Source: Acidobacteriota bacterium (lineage in GTDB: Bacteria > Acidobacteriota > Terriglobia > UBA7540). From it: a stretch of DNA of 9,196 nucleotides. This document shows, piece by piece, positions 1 to 5,848 of this stretch. Within the stretch, counting starts at the first letter, position 1; each line of letters opens with the position of its first letter. The stretch lies in contig JAKASC010000084.1 of NCBI GenBank assembly GCA_021828245.1, positions 1-9,196 on the forward strand, read 5' to 3'. The notes under the pieces were generated by a model, which searched no databases, was not told where the DNA came from, and was given only the letters and a program-made list of their open reading frames with translations. Position numbers and translations under genes: made by a program.

Positions 1-935
1 TGGGCGCCGTGGGAGCCAAAATTGACTTTGATACGAGGGATATCGAACTGTTGGACGGCGTGGCCGAGGTGGTTCGCATTTCCTCTCCCTACAAATTGGT
101 GAGCCGGCACTTTCGCCCGGAGGGGTCAGTGATCCATCTCGGGCGCGGAGTGAACGTGGGAGCCGAGGAAGTGGTGGTGATGGCGGGACCGTGCAGCGTG
201 GAAAGCCAGGATCAAATCGAAACCATCGCGGCCTTGGTGGCCGCAGCGGGTTCCAAGGTCCTGCGGGGCGGAGCTTTTAAGCCGCGAACTTCGCCCTACA
301 GCTTCCAAGGCGTGGGTGCCAAGGGGCTGGAGTGGATGCGTCGCGCGGCGGATCGGCATGGCTTGCTGGTCGTTTCCGAAGTGATGGATCAAACCCAGAT
401 TCCGATGATGCTGGAGTTTGTAGATGTTCTGCAGGTGGGTGCCCGCAACATGCAAAATTATAACCTGCTCAAGGAGCTGGGCAAGGTTGCGAAGCCTGTG
501 TTGTTAAAGCGCGGTATTTCCGCCACCATCGAGGAGTTGCTGCTCTCGGCGGAGTACATTATGTCGGGCGGAAATTACAATGTGGTCCTGTGCGAGCGGG
601 GTATCCGAACTTTTGAAAATTACACGCGCAACACGCTGGACCTATCGGCCATCCCCGTCATCAAGAAGCTCTCTCACTTGCCCATTGTCGTGGATCCCTC
701 GCATGGCACCGGCCGGCGGGACAAGGTTCCGCCGATGGCGCGGGCAGCGGTGGCGGCCGGAGCCGATGGGCTGTTAATCGAAGTTCACCATGACCCCGAG
801 AAGGCTTTAAGTGACGGCGCGCAATCGCTATACCCTGACCAACTAACGCAGTTGATGAAGGAGCTCCGGATGATTGTGCCGGCCGTGGGCCGAACGCTTG
901 CGGAGGCTCCTCCGTCGGCTGAAGGAACCCGTTGA
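1..935 (+). CDS. aroF: DAHP synthase, 3' part (5' end outside window)
   Basis: 3-Deoxy-7-phosphoheptulonate synthase condenses phosphoenolpyruvate and erythrose-4-phosphate, the first step of the cytosolic shikimate pathway. Numbering from the in-frame GTG at position 9, the visible part has SSPYKLVSRHF (25-35), AGPCSVES (59-66), RGGAFKPRTSPYSFQG (86-101), LLKRG (165-169), CERGIRTFE (195-203), DPSHGTGRR (229-237) and SDG (268-270). C62, H232, E258 and D269 match the metal ligands of the Thermotoga maritima type I-beta enzyme (C102, H272, E298, D309 as I recall), a constant offset of 40. The frame is open to the left edge, so about 40 N-terminal residues probably lie upstream and GTG 9 is not the true start. 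The missing part would belong to the ferredoxin-like domain that confers tyrosine inhibition in T. maritima. The C-terminus shows no chorismate mutase fusion. tyrA starts one base after the stop, suggesting co-transcription. Confidence 0.95.
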   Translation, partial: GAVGAKIDFDTRDIELLDGVAEVVRISSPYKLVSRHFRPEGSVIHLGRGVNVGAEEVVVMAGPCSVESQDQIETIAALVAAAGSKVLRGGAFKPRTSPYSFQGVGAKGLEWMRRAADRHGLLVVSEVMDQTQIPMMLEFVDVLQVGARNMQNYNLLKELGKVAKPVLLKRGISATIEELLLSAEYIMSGGNYNVVLCERGIRTFENYTRNTLDLSAIPVIKKLSHLPIVVDPSHGTGRRDKVPPMARAAVAAGADGLLIEVHHDPEKALSDGAQSLYPDQLTQLMKELRMIVPAVGRTLAEAPPSAEGTR

Positions 936-936
936 C

Positions 937-1818
937 GTGTCTGCCGAACCCATCCATTTTCGCCGCGTCGCCATTGTTGGGCTTGGCCTGATCGGAGGCT
1001 CATGGGCGTTGGCGCTCAAAAGAGCGAGAATTCGCGCGGAGCGCGTTGGATGTGACCAACGCTCCGTGTTACGTCGCGCCCTGGCGTGCGGGGCCATCGA
1101 GCGCGGCTCAACAAGCCTCACCCATGCCACCCAAGACGCCGACCTCATTATCCTTGCCACCCCGATCGGGACCATCTTGAAACAACTGCGGACGCTCAGC
1201 CAGTGTGCTTCGCCGGGAGCTTTGATCACCGATGTCGGCAGCACCAAACAGAGTATTTGTGAGCTTGCTCGCGGGCTATTCAAAAATGGAGCGCTCTTTC
1301 TCGGAGGCCACCCTTTAGCGGGCCGGGAGCGCTCCGGCTTTGGGAGCGCCGACGCGGCGCTGCTGCGAGGCGCGACGTACGTGCTTTCGCCGGTTGCCGC
1401 TTCGGACCTTGGGGATCCGCGGGTGCAAGCCTTTGAGCGCCTGGTGCGCCGTATCGGCGCACGGCCCCATATCGCTGACGCGGCGGTGCACGACCGTGAA
1501 GTCGCGTATCTTTCCCATCTGCCTCAATTGGTCTCGACAGCTCTAGCAAGCCTGATGGTGGACAACACCGGCTCGAAGGCGCTCTCGCTTGAGTGGGCGG
1601 CGTCCGGTTTTCGGGATATGACCCGATTGGCTGAAAGCCCATATCATGTGTGGCGAGACATTTGTCAAACCAATAGTCGGAATATCGAAAAGGCGCTCGA
1701 CGAGCTGACAAGCAAACTGCAAATGATTCGGCGGCATCTGAGGACGCCTCGCCTCGAAGCGGAATTCCAGCAGGCATTGAAATTGCGGCGAGAGTTAAGA
1801 AAGGCGGTAGGCTCGTGA
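937..1818 (+). CDS. tyrA: Prephenate dehydrogenase
   Basis: Oxidatively decarboxylates prephenate to 4-hydroxyphenylpyruvate in tyrosine synthesis, in the cytosol. From GTG 937 the protein is 293 residues, normal for monofunctional TyrA. It begins with a Rossmann dinucleotide-binding motif, VGLGLIGGS (14-22), with D40 at the end of the second strand. Family motifs follow: TDVGSTK (98-104), HPLAGRE (125-131, catalytic His), YLSHLPQ (191-197) and GFRDMTRLAESP (224-235, with the substrate-binding Arg). The C-terminus is the usual helical dimerisation region. I see no ACT domain and no fused chorismate mutase. The start at 937 is preferred over an in-frame TTG at 874 because AAGGA lies at 922-926, ten bases upstream, and the extra residues would be an Arg-rich stretch overlapping the DAHP synthase gene. 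The one-base gap to that gene suggests translational coupling. Cofactor preference (NAD or NADP) cannot be settled from the sequence. Confidence 0.94.
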   Translation: MSAEPIHFRRVAIVGLGLIGGSWALALKRARIRAERVGCDQRSVLRRALACGAIERGSTSLTHATQDADLIILATPIGTILKQLRTLSQCASPGALITDVGSTKQSICELARGLFKNGALFLGGHPLAGRERSGFGSADAALLRGATYVLSPVAASDLGDPRVQAFERLVRRIGARPHIADAAVHDREVAYLSHLPQLVSTALASLMVDNTGSKALSLEWAASGFRDMTRLAESPYHVWRDICQTNSRNIEKALDELTSKLQMIRRHLRTPRLEAEFQQALKLRRELRKAVGS

Positions 1819-1901
1819 ACCGTCGGGGCTATTCGCCTGCCATCGCGCTCACCTCATGCCGGCTTGGCTTGTCCGTGAGGCCGTGACTGCAGAGGGCGGA
1901 G

Positions 1902-2600
1902 ATGAACAAGATATTTGCCGATGCGGAAGCTGCCATCGCTGACGTTCCCGATGGCGCGACCCTTATGGTGGGTGGCTTTGGCCTCTGCGGAATTCCGGAA
2001 AACTTGATTGCGGCCGTGCGCCGCAAAGGAATTAAAGATTTGACGGTCATCAGCAACAATGCCGGCGTGGACGATTTCGGCTTGGGTCTTTTGCTACAAA
2101 CGGGTCAAATTCGGAAAGTTATCGGGACCTACGTGGGAGAGAACAAGTTGTTGGAAAGTCTGGCCATCGCGGGCCAAATCGAATTGGAGCTGATGCCCCA
2201 AGGAACCTTTGCCGAACGAATCCGGGCCGGCGGTGCCGGCATTCCGGCATTTTATACTCCCACGGGAGTCGGCACCGTGGTGGCCGAGGGCAAGGAGATA
2301 CGCTCTTTTGACGGCCGCGAGTATTTGTTGGAGCGAGCCTTGCGCGCCGACTATGCTTTTGTTAAGGCTTGGAAAGGGGATCGGTGGGGTAATCTGGTTT
2401 ATCGGAAAACGGCGCGGAACTTTAATCCGATGATGGCCACCGCCGCGGACGTGACGGTGGCAGAGGTTGAAGAAGTGGTTGAGCTGGGCGAGCTGGATCC
2501 GAACTGCATTGTGACTCCCGGTATTTACGTGGACCGGATCTTTCAAGCCGCCCATCTGGAAAAACGCATTGAGAAACGAACGGTTCGCAAACGAGGCTGA
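1902..2600 (+). CDS. scoA: SCOT-type CoA-transferase, subunit A
   Basis: Subunit A of a heteromeric family I CoA-transferase, most like succinyl-CoA:3-oxoacid CoA-transferase, which moves CoA from succinyl-CoA to acetoacetate or a related 3-oxoacid in the cytosol. The 232-residue length is typical. Visible motifs are the glycine-rich GGFGLCGIPE (24-33), ISNNAGVDDFG (50-60), GTYVGENK (75-82) and the long conserved stretch from MPQGTFAERIRAGG (98-111) through PAFYTPTGVGT (115-125). Near the C-terminus is VTPGIYVDRI, normal for SCOT A chains. The ATG follows AGAGGG at 1891-1896. The last A of its TGA is the first A of the scoB ATG, so the two are translationally coupled. An 83-base gap separates it from tyrA, with no clear promoter or terminator. 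3-oxoadipate CoA-transferase subunit A is the main alternative; the C-terminal signature favours SCOT. Confidence 0.93.
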   Translation: MNKIFADAEAAIADVPDGATLMVGGFGLCGIPENLIAAVRRKGIKDLTVISNNAGVDDFGLGLLLQTGQIRKVIGTYVGENKLLESLAIAGQIELELMPQGTFAERIRAGGAGIPAFYTPTGVGTVVAEGKEIRSFDGREYLLERALRADYAFVKAWKGDRWGNLVYRKTARNFNPMMATAADVTVAEVEEVVELGELDPNCIVTPGIYVDRIFQAAHLEKRIEKRTVRKRG

Positions 2601-3256
2601 TGGATAAAAGAGAAATCATTGCCCGGCGTGTCGCGCAGGAACTCCGAGACGGGTATTACGTCAACCTGGGCATTGGCATTCCGACGCTGGTCTCCAACTA
2701 TGTTCCGGCGGGCATGGAAGTCATCCTGCAATCGGAAAATGGCATGCTCGGCGTGGGGCCTTATCCTTGGGAAGGAGAGGAGGATCCCGACCTTATCAAC
2801 GCCGGCAAAGAGACCGTGAGCGAGCTGCCGGGAACTGCTTATTTTTCAAGCGCCGATTCGTTCGCCATGATTCGCGGCGGTCACATTGATTTGACGGTGC
2901 TAGGAGCTCTCGAGGTGGACCAGGAAGGCAACCTGGCCAGTTGGATGATTCCTGGCAAGATGGTCAAGGGCATGGGCGGGAGCATGGATCTGGTTGCCGG
3001 GGCCCGACGCGTCATCGTCGCGATGGAGCACACCACCAAAGATGGCAAGCCCAAAATCCTAAAGCGGTGCACGCTGCCTCTGACCGGGAAGAAGGTGGTG
3101 AATGCCATCGTGACGGAACTAGCCTTTATGGAAGCTACTCCGACGGGGTTTTTGGTGAGAGAATTGGCTCCCGGCGTGACGCCGGATGAGGTCATAAGCG
3201 TGACCGAGGCCCCGCTTGCCGTCGCCAAGGACGTCGGAACCTTCCGCTTCACGTAA
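2600..3256 (+). CDS. scoB: SCOT-type CoA-transferase, subunit B
   Basis: Catalytic subunit partnering the product of the preceding gene. The 218-residue length is normal. The start carries VNLGIGIPTLVSNYVP (21-36), and the family signature SENGMLGVGP lies at 45-54, with E46 expected to form the glutamyl-CoA thioester intermediate. Further SCOT-like segments are GKETVSELPG, SSADSFAMIRGGHIDLTVLGALEVD, PGKMVKGMGGSMDL and the late GRxxVNxIVTELAF-like stretch (KKVVNAIVTELAFM). The combination of ENG, GAxEVDxxGNLASW and KGMGGxMDL is typical of SCOT and acetate/acetoacetate CoA-transferases. It starts inside the scoA stop (ATGA-type one-base overlap), so the pair should be made in equal amounts. A GC palindrome begins directly after the stop. 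No ketone-body or aromatic-degradation neighbour is present to define the physiological acceptor. Confidence 0.93.
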   Translation: MDKREIIARRVAQELRDGYYVNLGIGIPTLVSNYVPAGMEVILQSENGMLGVGPYPWEGEEDPDLINAGKETVSELPGTAYFSSADSFAMIRGGHIDLTVLGALEVDQEGNLASWMIPGKMVKGMGGSMDLVAGARRVIVAMEHTTKDGKPKILKRCTLPLTGKKVVNAIVTELAFMEATPTGFLVRELAPGVTPDEVISVTEAPLAVAKDVGTFRFT

Positions 3257-3268
3257 GGGCGCGCGCCC
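3257..3268. repeat. 12-bp perfect GC palindrome after scoB
   Basis: GGGCGCGCGCCC begins on the base after the scoB stop codon. As RNA it could form a four-pair GGGC/GCCC stem with a GCGC loop. No T-run follows, so it is not a standard intrinsic terminator. It may slow 3' decay or simply reflect GC-rich sequence. Function is unknown. Confidence 0.4.
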
Positions 3269-3343
3269 AGAGAGGTCTCGGGGTTGGCGAAAGGTTACGG
3301 CCTCAAAGCTGATGAGGGCCGCCCCATCGCCTCGCCCCGCGTA

Positions 3344-3380
3344 GTGAGCAATCAAAGAGAGGAAGGGAAGCGGTGCTCAC
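3344..3380 (+). repeat. 7-bp inverted repeat with purine-rich loop
   Basis: GTGAGCA (3344-3350) and TGCTCAC (3374-3380) are perfect inverted repeats around a 23-base, almost all-purine loop that contains AGAGGAAGGGAAG. The loop is Shine-Dalgarno-like, and a GTG at 3373-3375 overlaps the 3' arm and opens a 22-codon ORF ending at 3441. It sits in the 193-base spacer before the gene at 3450. It could be a leader hairpin or chance; there is no T-run, so a terminator is unlikely. Confidence 0.3.
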
Positions 3381-3449
3381 GGATAGCTCAGGGCTCGTAG
3401 GTTCAGGGTTGGAAGTTTATATGATGAACAGCCAGGCATAGGACAAACC

Positions 3450-3767
3450 ATGGAAATCAACTCGATTGTCATTTTAAGCCTCACGGGTCCCAAGGAAAAA
3501 ATTTGGGGTCAACTGATGGGGCTCACGACGGCAGGGGTCACGATACGCGGCATCGAACTGGAATCTTTTGATGATTTATTGCGACAGATTATGGGACAGG
3601 AAGAAGCGACGGTGGGCCTGGCAACCGTCTTTTACCCCATCCATCGTGTGGAGCGCATTGCGCTCGATGAGCCGAGCGGTTCACTCCCCTCCTTGGCGGA
3701 TCGCTTCCGAGGCAAGGTTGGAATCAGCATCCAGGAGTATCTTGGGCTTGAAACGCCACGAGTCTAA
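3450..3767 (+). CDS. Small conserved-looking protein, possibly Sm-like
   Basis: I do not recognise this 105-residue protein by name. It has no signal peptide, membrane segment or cysteine. The pattern suggests a small beta barrel. A strand at 5-12 (SIVILSLT) is followed by a turn and KIWGQLMGL (17-25), then AGVTIRGIEL (28-37), an acidic helix-like stretch SFDDLLRQIMGQEE (39-52), and ATVFYPIHRVERIALDE (58-74). The order of short strands with a final xVxxI resembles Sm/LSm proteins, but this is inference from pattern only. The tail (80-100) looks like an amphipathic helix, LADRFRGKVGISIQEYL. AGGA at 3440-3443 gives a Shine-Dalgarno six bases before the ATG, and TATGAT at 3420-3425 is a weak possible -10 without a good -35. 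The stop abuts the ATG of the pgsA-like gene, so both should be on one mRNA. It is probably real: good codon pattern, RBS and coupling. Confidence 0.75.
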   Translation: MEINSIVILSLTGPKEKIWGQLMGLTTAGVTIRGIELESFDDLLRQIMGQEEATVGLATVFYPIHRVERIALDEPSGSLPSLADRFRGKVGISIQEYLGLETPRV

Positions 3768-4355
3768 ATGCCCATGACGCGCCGCGTGCTCTCTCCCGCC
3801 AATCAAATCACCATTTTGCGCTTGGTCTTTGTGCCGGTGTTTGTGATGTTGGTGTTGGCTGGGAAATTTAGGCTGGCCTTTGGGGTGATCGTGGTTGCCG
3901 CCCTTTCGGACGCTCTGGATGGCACGGTGGCTCGCCTCACGGGAAACGTCACGCCGGTGGGCGTAGCGCTCGACCCCATCGCGGACAAGATCCTGATGAG
4001 CGCTGCCTTCATCATCCTGGCTTACCGGAATGCCTTGCCGTGGTGGTTGACGATCATGGTGCTGAGCCGCGATGGAGGGATTCTACTGACCGCTTTGCTA
4101 ATCAGCCTGGTGGCCGGATACCGGCCGTTTCATCCGACGTTGTTGGGGAAGGCCTCAACCGCCGTTCAAATCACGACCGTCATCGTGGCGGTGGCGCGGT
4201 TGGGATGGCCAGCCTGGGTTGCAGAAAAATGGCTGGAGGCGCTGGTGGACTTGGCCGCCTTTTTCACCGTTGCCTCGGCGGCACATTACCTGTGGGTCGT
4301 GCGACGACGCTACGCCGAACACGCGGCGAGTGCCAGTGAAAAGTTGAGCGGCTAG
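3768..4355 (+). CDS. pgsA: CDP-alcohol phosphatidyltransferase, PgsA-like
   Basis: An integral inner-membrane enzyme of phospholipid synthesis, probably CDP-diacylglycerol-glycerol-3-phosphate 3-phosphatidyltransferase, which makes phosphatidylglycerophosphate. The full family signature D-x2-DG-x2-AR-x8-G-x3-D-x3-D is intact: D48, D51, G52, A55, R56, G65, D69 and D73. NQITILRLVFVPVF (12-25) is the usual first segment. SRDGG (100-104) and GKASTAVQ (127-134) correspond to the PgsA-type RD and GKxxTxxQ elements. Hydrophobic segments lie at about 15-32, 36-48, 74-88, 93-117, 134-146 and 158-177. The length of 195 residues is normal. The ATG directly follows the upstream TAA with no obvious own Shine-Dalgarno, so translation may be coupled; a second in-frame ATG lies two codons in. 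Other CDP-alcohol transferases, such as a cardiolipin synthase of this fold or phosphatidylserine synthase, cannot be fully excluded. Confidence 0.88.
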   Translation: MPMTRRVLSPANQITILRLVFVPVFVMLVLAGKFRLAFGVIVVAALSDALDGTVARLTGNVTPVGVALDPIADKILMSAAFIILAYRNALPWWLTIMVLSRDGGILLTALLISLVAGYRPFHPTLLGKASTAVQITTVIVAVARLGWPAWVAEKWLEALVDLAAFFTVASAAHYLWVVRRRYAEHAASASEKLSG

Positions 4356-4389
4356 CCGTCGTGGCCCTTTCACGCTGGCGGAAGGTTGA

Positions 4390-4403
4390 GTGGCAAATGC
4401 CAC
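4390..4403. repeat. Short perfect inverted repeat downstream of pgsA-like gene
   Basis: GTGGCAAATGCCAC can form a five- to six-pair stem with an AAAT or AA loop, 35 bases after the stop. No T-run follows, so I call it only a hairpin candidate. The rest of the 209-base gap to the next gene shows nothing else convincing apart from the ribosome-binding site at its end. Confidence 0.3.
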
Positions 4404-4551
4404 CGGCTGGCGCGGGCGGTGCCGACCGACTTCAAGACTTGCAAGGATTACGCTGAGAACGCTAGAATCCAGCCCCAGATCATTCAGGCGGAGAGCGTAT
4501 CGCTGCCTGACCGATGAGCCGGCCCAGGCCAAAGATTGGTTCTGAACAGCC

Positions 4552-4560
4552 GGGAGGAGG
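4552..4560 (+). promoter_or_regulatory. Strong Shine-Dalgarno that sets the hydrolase start
   Basis: GGGAGGAGG ends four bases before the ATG at 4565, with TTTT between. It is the best ribosome-binding site in the window. It selects this ATG over the in-frame ATG at 4514, which would place the site inside the coding sequence and put 17 polar residues ahead of the signal peptide. Confidence 0.85.
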
Positions 4561-4564
4561 TTTT

Positions 4565-5620
4565 ATGTTGGTTAAAAGACTTATTTTTGTCATCAGTGCC
4601 CTCAGTTTAGTAGGAGGGCTCGCGTGGGCGGCGCCGCTTGGGGCTCAGGGTCAGCTACGGATGGCGTCGCTCGGCAATTTCCATCTTGAAAACGGCGAAG
4701 CAATCCGTGATTTCCGGATCGGCTATCGGACTTTTGGAACCCTCAACGCCGCTAAATCCAACGCGGTCCTGATGCCGACGTGGTTTACGGGAACGTCAAA
4801 GGAACTGGAGGGAGCGGTCGGGCCCGGGCGCCTCATTGACCCGTCGAAGTACTTTGTCATTCTGGTGGATGCCATTGGCGATGGGGTCACGTCGTCTCCC
4901 TCGAACAGCAAGCTCCAGCCGCGGATGAGTTTTCCTCGGTTCACGATTCTGGATATGGTGCGTGCCGAGCATGAGCTGGCAACGCGGGTGCTGAAGCTCC
5001 GTCATCTTCACGCGGTGATGGGAATTTCGATGGGCGGTATGCAGACCTTTCAATGGATGGTCGCGTACCCGCATTTCATGGACGAGGCGATTCCTATCGT
5101 CGGCTCGCCCAAACTCACTTCCTACGACTTGTTACTCTGGAAGGCGGAGGAGCACGCGATCGAAGCGGATTGCAAATGGAATCATGGAAACTACACTTCC
5201 ATGCCGGTGGCCGGCATGAGAGCCGCGGCGGATATTCACACGCTCAATTTGACGACCCCGGCTTATCGGGTGGAGCACACAACGCCTCAAGCTTTCCCTC
5301 ATTTTCTCAGTTCAACCGAGTTGCAGACCATGCGAAGCTTTGACGCGAATGATTGGATTCGCCAACTTCAAGCGATGATGGCGGACGACGTTTCCAAGCC
5401 CTTTGGCGGCTCGATGCGGAAGGCGGCGGCCGTGGTTCGCGCGCGAGTGCTGGTGGTTCCGGCGCAGCAGGATCATATGGTCAACCCCGCTCCCGCCATC
5501 GCGTTCGCCAAGCTGATCCACGCTAAGATTCTGCTGCTGACCTCGGATTGCGGCCATCTGAGCCCCGGCTGTGAGGCGGGACTGCTTGACCGCACGGTCG
5601 CTCAATTTCTTGCCGAGTGA
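4565..5620 (+). CDS. Exported MetX-like alpha/beta-fold hydrolase
   Basis: A 351-residue alpha/beta hydrolase related to homoserine O-acetyltransferase (MetX), apparently exported. The N-terminus MLVKRLIFVISALSLVGGLA has a basic start and hydrophobic core, with AWA (20-22) or LGA (25-27) as possible signal peptidase I sites. There is no lipobox Cys. The body begins with FRIGYRTFGTLN (50-61), as in the MetX family. It carries the nucleophile elbow GISMGG with S155, a probable catalytic Asp in PAQQDHMVNP (D303), and the catalytic His in CGHLSPG (H331). The region between elbow and Asp would be the lid. Against cytosolic MetX are the signal peptide and the absence of any methionine gene nearby. 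Substrate is unknown: an ester or acyl compound in the periplasm or outside is the inference. The gene stands alone, and the 3' end is followed by a non-coding region with its own promoter. Confidence 0.85.
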   Translation: MLVKRLIFVISALSLVGGLAWAAPLGAQGQLRMASLGNFHLENGEAIRDFRIGYRTFGTLNAAKSNAVLMPTWFTGTSKELEGAVGPGRLIDPSKYFVILVDAIGDGVTSSPSNSKLQPRMSFPRFTILDMVRAEHELATRVLKLRHLHAVMGISMGGMQTFQWMVAYPHFMDEAIPIVGSPKLTSYDLLLWKAEEHAIEADCKWNHGNYTSMPVAGMRAAADIHTLNLTTPAYRVEHTTPQAFPHFLSSTELQTMRSFDANDWIRQLQAMMADDVSKPFGGSMRKAAAVVRARVLVVPAQQDHMVNPAPAIAFAKLIHAKILLLTSDCGHLSPGCEAGLLDRTVAQFLAE

Positions 5621-5683
5621 AATGCGGCAACCCGTGGAGGAGCCGAGCATGAATCTCATCCTGATGGGTGGGCGTTGCGGGGC

Positions 5684-5692
5684 TGCTATAAT
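5684..5692 (+). promoter_or_regulatory. Extended -10 promoter upstream of putative RNA
   Basis: TGCTATAAT is a perfect TGn-TATAAT extended -10 (hexamer 5687-5692). No good -35 is present at 5663-5670, which extended -10 promoters tolerate. If the last T is -7, transcription should begin at about 5698-5700. Position 5698 is exactly where the closing helix of the proposed RNA starts. It is the best promoter match in the window. Confidence 0.65.
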
Positions 5693-5697
5693 GGTAA

Positions 5698-5827
5698 GCC
5701 CAGGGGACGGAACGCGAAGGCGTGCCTACGGGGAGGCAGGCTGCGCCACGAAGAGGCTCCGCCCAGCGAGCTCGCGTCTTGTTTGAACGGCGCCTCCACC
5801 GAACGGACCTCAAAATCCCTCAGGGGC
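5698..5827 (+). ncRNA. Putative structured small RNA, 6S-like rod
   Basis: No protein is recognisable here, but the segment folds back end to end. GCCC (5698-5701) pairs with GGGC (5824-5827), and GGGG (5703-5706) pairs with CCCT (5817-5820, one G-U). Inside is a large bubble, about 25 bases on the 5' side and 19 on the 3' side (5798-5816). GGAG (5732-5735) then pairs with CTCC (5794-5797). The apical arm has GCGCC (5743-5747) with GGCGC (5789-5793), ACgAAGA (5748-5754) with TCTTGT (5777-5782), and GGCTC (5755-5759) with GAGCT (5768-5772), closing an eight-base loop. A competing local hairpin pairs 5723-5727 with 5734-5738. Closing helix, central bubble and long apical arm is the 6S RNA layout, though 130 bases is shorter than the usual 160-200. 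It begins at the predicted start site of an extended -10 promoter. Alternatives are an xerC leader or an unknown RNA class. I folded it by hand with no energy calculation. Confidence 0.45.
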
Positions 5828-5831
5828 CGGC

Positions 5832-5846
5832 GACGGACCCGCCGTC
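5832..5846 (+). other. Hairpin abutting the xerC start codon
   Basis: GACGG (5832-5836) and CCGTC (5842-5846) form a five-pair stem with loop ACCCG, ending two bases before the xerC ATG. No T-run follows. It occupies the place where a Shine-Dalgarno would lie and may affect xerC initiation, or form the 3' flank of the upstream RNA. Confidence 0.35.
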
Positions 5847-5848
5847 AG

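Noticed and set aside
874..936. TTG start for tyrA overlapping the DAHP synthase gene
   Set aside because: The added residues are an Arg/Leu run not found in TyrA, and GTG 937 has AAGGA at 922-926.
1280..1777. Antisense 165-codon frame over tyrA
   Set aside because: It mirrors codon structure of tyrA, has no recognisable motif and no own signals. The same applies to antisense frames at 126-455, 2094-2555, 2881-3252, 6317-6748, 7643-8086 and 8180-8674.
4390..4403. Intrinsic terminator after the pgsA-like gene
   Set aside because: The stem is perfect but short, and no T-run follows it.
4514..4564. Upstream ATG for the exported hydrolase
   Set aside because: It would bury the signal peptide behind 17 polar residues and place the strong Shine-Dalgarno inside the gene.
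5675..5848. N-terminal extension of XerC in the same open frame
   Set aside because: The 58 extra residues are Arg/Gly-rich with no family resemblance. XerC homology begins at 5849, and the region is better explained by a promoter and base-paired RNA.
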